Below are positions 60,400-64,000 of a stretch of DNA of 64,000 nt, in pieces (the first letter of the stretch is position 1; each line of letters opens with the position of its first letter). The notes under the pieces were generated by a model. The model saw only the letters and a list, made by a program, of their open reading frames with translations, had not been told where the DNA came from and searched no databases. The position numbers and the translations under genes are program-made. Source of the stretch: Rhynchopus euleeides (Eukaryota; Euglenozoa; Diplonemea; Diplonemida; Diplonemidae); NCBI GenBank assembly GCA_963210315.1, contig OY723243.1:1054001-1118000 (forward strand), in the 5' to 3' direction.

Positions 60400-60598
60400 A
60401 TACTCCTTCGCTTCTGGTAGAAACAGCCTGCCCAGCAACTGTTGAAAACAACTCCGGGCTAATTTTTCGTTGAGCGCATACTTGTGTCTCAAGGTTGTGT
60501 GAACTGGGCATGGGGGTGTGAATCATAAAGCCCAGTTGTACCACTTTCCTTCGTCACTTCGTGACCTCGCTACGCTTCGTCACTCGTAACCAGTCAAG
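60400..60598 (+). repeat. Dispersed repeat R1, copy 3
   Basis: Matches copies 1 and 2: CCTGCCCAGCAACTG, CTCCGGGCTA then TTTTTCG, GTGTCTCAAGG, then CGTGACCTCGCTACGCTTCG. Same orientation as the other two. Confidence 0.7.
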
Positions 60599-61785
60599 TG
60601 TCAGTTCAGCTCTTCCTTTCTTCATCTAACACCCTACTTCGTTTGATGATTTGCGCTTCCACACACACTTACAAACCCGCTCGCTTGATGAAGGGGGTGG
60701 TGCAGAGCGCGGCTCGCAGAACTGAGTGACACTTTTCGTGTGACAGTCGTGTGCGTGGAAGAAAGAAATCCCAGTCGTTGACAATTCCTTTAGAAAATCA
60801 ATAAAATGGCTGCCTGGGTGCCTTCGCTCGAAAGTGCAAGGTGAGACGTCCTAACAATGGACCACACTGACACAGCTCTGACACAGAGTGAAGGCCCCAG
60901 CAGGGTAATACATATGTGAATCCACACGTTCCCACGGCTGTGCCCACCCACACAGTTCATGCCGACAAACCACTTGAAAGCAACCGACAGGCTTTCGTTC
61001 GTCAAATATGATCTGGCTGAGCCCAGGTGTGGGAAGGGAGGGGCTGTTGTGTCCCTGCGACAACCGAACCACCCGATCAGAGCAATGGAAGACTGCAGAA
61101 TGCATGCGATACGAGGAACGGGAACCCATCTAGAAACCGTTGTCGGCAAAACGAAATATACAATGGCATTTCGTGCAGGTCATTCGCGGAGAAAATGAAG
61201 GGAAAAGGGTACACCGAGAGGTAGTGGCTCACTAATCGCACAAAACACAAATCACCTGCAGAATTATGGAAGCATAGCAGCCACAGTGTGTGGCCGCAAC
61301 CTCTGTGGCATAATCCCCACCTAACAAGCGTATTACCAAGAGAGAAAATATCAGACAGCTCAGAGACACTCCAACCAATTTGGTACAGTTGGTGCCCTCT
61401 GCGCGTGGCAGTGCAAAAAATAGATAACCCCGATGCGACAGGCATGTTGCAAAGAAAAGATCTTCATCATCGCAAGCGCCAGTGCTGCCGCACTGTGCAT
61501 TGTATGACGGCAGCGCAGCGCACACTGTGACCGACAGCCCACGATTGGATAGGGCAAGAACCATATGTGTGCGATGCAGAATAATTCTTGAGACACAACA
61601 GCTCTTCCGCGTAAATACACGAGAGAAAAAGAGAAATATTTTGTAGGTGGTTGTTGCGTGAGGTAAATCGATAGTACGTACAAGAACTTGTTTTGGTATC
61701 AGTCCCCGCGTGTAGCTCCCCGGCACCCCCTGTGTGCGCAGTGTATGTGTGATTGTCGTGACGTCGCAAAAGCAAGTTCTCTTCT
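60599..61785. other. Intergenic, nothing recognised
   Basis: About 1.2 kb, less GC-rich than its surroundings. Frames up to 189 codons on the minus strand (61801-61232) show no domain. No gene supported. Confidence 0.45.
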
Positions 61786-61787
61786 TA

Positions 61788-62402
61788 CTGGGGGGGGGCA
61801 ATTAATCGTGCATAGTCGAATAATCGTGCATAGTCAAATAATAGTGCCTTTTTGAAACAGGCATTTATAAAGTTTTTTCCGTTGAATAATCGTGGGGTGC
61901 ACGATTATTCACTTTTGGCTATTTTCGGTCAGTTGTGGAAGAAAAATGAGCAATTTTTCCCGCAGAATTTTCAAAAAACTCGTTCTTTTGAATGTTGGGA
62001 GCCCGTGCGGATCGTGGTGGGGTCATTTCGACCATGGGGTGTCTGTCTTCACCCGTGACTGGTCGTCACCATTTTGGTTCATATTCGTCTACATGTCCGG
62101 CCTTGAGCCCCCAGTTTCAACACGAAAATGAGCCCAGACGGTCACTGCCAGTAAGGGGTGAAGACAGACACCCCATGGCCAAAATGACCCCACTACGATC
62201 CGCACAGATTCCAAATATGCAAACAGACGAGGTTTTTGCGATGTGTGTCCCCAGAACTGACCAGAAAACTTGCAAAAGTGAATAATCGTGCACCCCACGA
62301 TTATTCCCCCCCGTCAACTTTTTGTCTTTTTTTGGGCCCTTCAATTATACCCGCCCGTTCGCCAATTAATAGTGGAGTGCACGATTATTTGCCCCCCCCC
62401 AG
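61788..62402. mobile_element. 615-bp fold-back (MITE-like) element with TA target duplication
   Basis: Two arms of about 200 bp (roughly 61880-62090 and 62110-62310) are inverted copies, sharing AATAATCGTG, GGGTGCACGATTATTCA and GACCATGGGGTGTCTGTCTT-like blocks. The outer ends are CTGGGGGGGGGCAATTAATC and its imperfect complement. TA flanks both ends (61786-61787, 62403-62404). AATAATCGTG words cluster near each terminus. It has no coding capacity beyond short arm readings. Confidence 0.8.
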
Positions 62403-62404
62403 TA

Positions 62405-64000
62405 ACGCTTCGCGATTGCGTCCAAGAGAGAGGGTGCGAATATTCTTTCACGGGAATACTCACACTTTAAAATACGAGGGGGAGAGGGGGGTGGTGGGGG
62501 TGTGACTCCACTACACCCCATCCCATCCCTTTATCCCCAGCAATGTTATGGTGTCAGCGGCCGGTGATGGCCGCCAAGTTGTAAAACGGATTCTGTGTAT
62601 GGCGCGTCACACACATTATGTTGCAGGCCGTGGAAGCATCAGGGCCTACAAGGTGTCAAGGGAATATGAGTGTCGTGTTGTTAGGGGGGGGGGGTTGATG
62701 TAGGAAGCGATTAGCACACGGTGGACTCCCACCCCCTGGAGCGGGGGTCTGGGGCGGGGGTCTTAGCGGGGGTCTGACCCCCGCGAGCGGGGGTCTGGAC
62801 CCCCGCTATCGGGGGTCTAGACCCCGCTGGCCATACTTTTTGGCTGGAGAAAATATGCGGGATTTTAGTCCTTTCCGCATATTTCACCCCCTCGAGGAAA
62901 AAAGAGTGAACGGGCAGCATGCCGTTCCTCGATTTTCCCTCGTGAGAGGTGACCCCCCCTGCCACACAAGGGGAAAAATGAAGAAACGGGCAGCATGCCG
63001 TTCTACATTTTCCCTTGCAAGGCAGGGAGGGCGCCCCCCATGCCAGACAGCAGCCACCCCTGGAGGGGCAACAACTGACGGGCATGGGGAACGAGGTGGG
63101 TCTGGACCCGACACCGCCACCACACGCGCAGTGCACCTTTCGGATACACTGTCGTGAGTGGGATGTGGGCAGTTCCCCTATCCTGTGAGCTCCTTTCGGA
63201 CGAAGAGGTGCAGCGGTTATCTGCAACCTTCGTCCTGGACTTGCCTCGGGGGGAACGCCACGGTTTACCGCGGGTCCCGACGAGGGCACTCAGGCAGGAT
63301 CTTCACGCCACCCCGCACCGAGGTCCCTTCTCACGCGGCGTGTCTCCCAGGTTCATGGCGGCGTCATCAGGTCAGGCTTTGTAGTCTCTACACCATCAGT
63401 AGTAAGGGAAATCCTAAAACCATACATGAAATCCACCTTTTGGGCCGCTGGTGTACGAGGCTTGTTCCTCCAATTGAATCATGTTTGCTGTGTCAGGCAA
63501 TATCAATACAGCCGCTGAAAGAAGTCGAGGTGTTGTGGATCTGCTGCTCACAGGAAGGATTCAGGGTGGATCACAAGACTGACCACCCTCTTTCCTTTGT
63601 CAAGTACCCTGTAAAACATCAGAACACCAAGTATCTTTCAACACTACATGTTCAAGAGTGGAATCAGTGGAATCGGAAGGGGTCACCTACCACACGGACA
63701 CAGTTCCCGCGACTAATAAATGCCGAGAGTTCCGGTGTCCGACCACCTGGTAGTACTTGGCTCCATCCACCCAGTCATTACGAGGGGGCGTCCCTTGAAG
63801 CCAGTTCCGCAGAACTCAGACCCCCTTAAAACCAATGTCCTGTGTAGACAACTACTTAGCCTGCCTGATGACGACACCAATTCGCTGGGAGAGAGGCCGC
63901 GGTCCAGGACCCCAATGGGGATGACGTGGCATTGTTTGACCGAATCGGTTGTGTAAGTGTGTAGCCCCCTCCGCCCTCTGCCCCTCCCCCCAGGGTGGTG
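62405..64000. other. Repeat-rich right flank, no supported gene
   Basis: A G run at 62685-62694, then a GC palindrome array (62737-62825). Then two copies of AACGGGCAGCATGCCGTTC (62908-62926, 62986-63004) beside CCCTCG/CCCTTG words. Plus-strand frames 63154-63384 and 63158-63829 are open but show no domain. They could be fragments of a mobile element continuing past the window. Confidence 0.45.
62737..62825. repeat. GC-rich palindrome array
   Basis: Repeats of GCGGGGGTCTGGACCCCCGC type (GGGGGTCT/AGACCCCC), in direct and inverted order; related to 26656-26820. Confidence 0.65.

Noticed and set aside
61232-61801. 189-codon minus-strand frame before the fold-back element
   Set aside because: No domain, runs into the element's terminus.
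63158-63829. 223-codon plus-strand frame near the right edge
   Set aside because: No recognisable motif; adjacent frames equally open. Left as possible element debris.

Overview
This is a GC-rich nuclear segment of a eukaryotic protist, most likely an euglenozoan and plausibly a diplonemid; the species is inferred, not proven. Three things point there. First, every host gene I can support lies on the minus strand, head to tail, over about 51 kb (8.6-60.1 kb). Most carry a pyrimidine tract and an AG 9-35 nt before the ATG, the pattern of polycistronic transcription with spliced-leader trans-splicing. Second, the mobile elements look trypanosomatid: a tyrosine-recombinase retroelement with VIPER gene order (YR before RT-RNase H), an ingi/L1Tc-like LINE tail with RNase H, and a cruzipain-like cysteine protease. 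Third, unlike kinetoplastids, several genes contain ordinary cis introns. All 11 I could place begin GTATG, end in AG, and are 50-373 nt long.

Layout. 1-5.4 kb is a retroelement graveyard: a VIPER-like element running off the left edge, a 5'-truncated LINE, and a gag-like ORF split by one in-frame TGA. 8.6-26.5 kb is a gene array: an EF-hand protein, a proline-rich coiled-coil protein, ribosomal protein S13 (uS15), a degenerate SMYD-type SET protein, a C1A cysteine protease, an uncertain ORF, a mitochondrial PPR-type helical repeat protein (4 exons), and a TTC39/Iml2-like TPR protein. 26.5-37.1 kb is accessory DNA: a relic of the VIPER-like element, an intact-looking hAT transposon (the only convincing plus-strand gene), and a second TIR transposon inserted into the terminal TA of the hAT. 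37.1-51.8 kb is a dense array: a 10-TM transporter, a protein with repeated calpain-associated-like domains, an SNM1/Pso2 nuclease, a SWI3/SMARCC SWIRM-SANT subunit, an inositol polyphosphate 5-phosphatase with a long coiled coil, and a cyclin-like protein. 51.8-55.2 kb holds repeats and a degraded inverted-repeat element. 55.2-60.1 kb carries UDP-xylose synthase (3 exons), a plant-type LRR surface protein and a helical protein. 60.1-64 kb is repeats, including a 615-bp fold-back element flanked by TA.

The host genes are not one pathway. They are unrelated housekeeping genes sharing a strand, as expected in a euglenozoan transcription unit. The most novel signals are in the mobile DNA: the nested hAT/TA-element pair, a copy of the hAT's own coding sequence in its leader, TA-flanked elements with G-tract termini, and two dispersed repeat families. 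Splice sites and start codons were inferred by hand from frame continuity and splice signals; no alignments were run.
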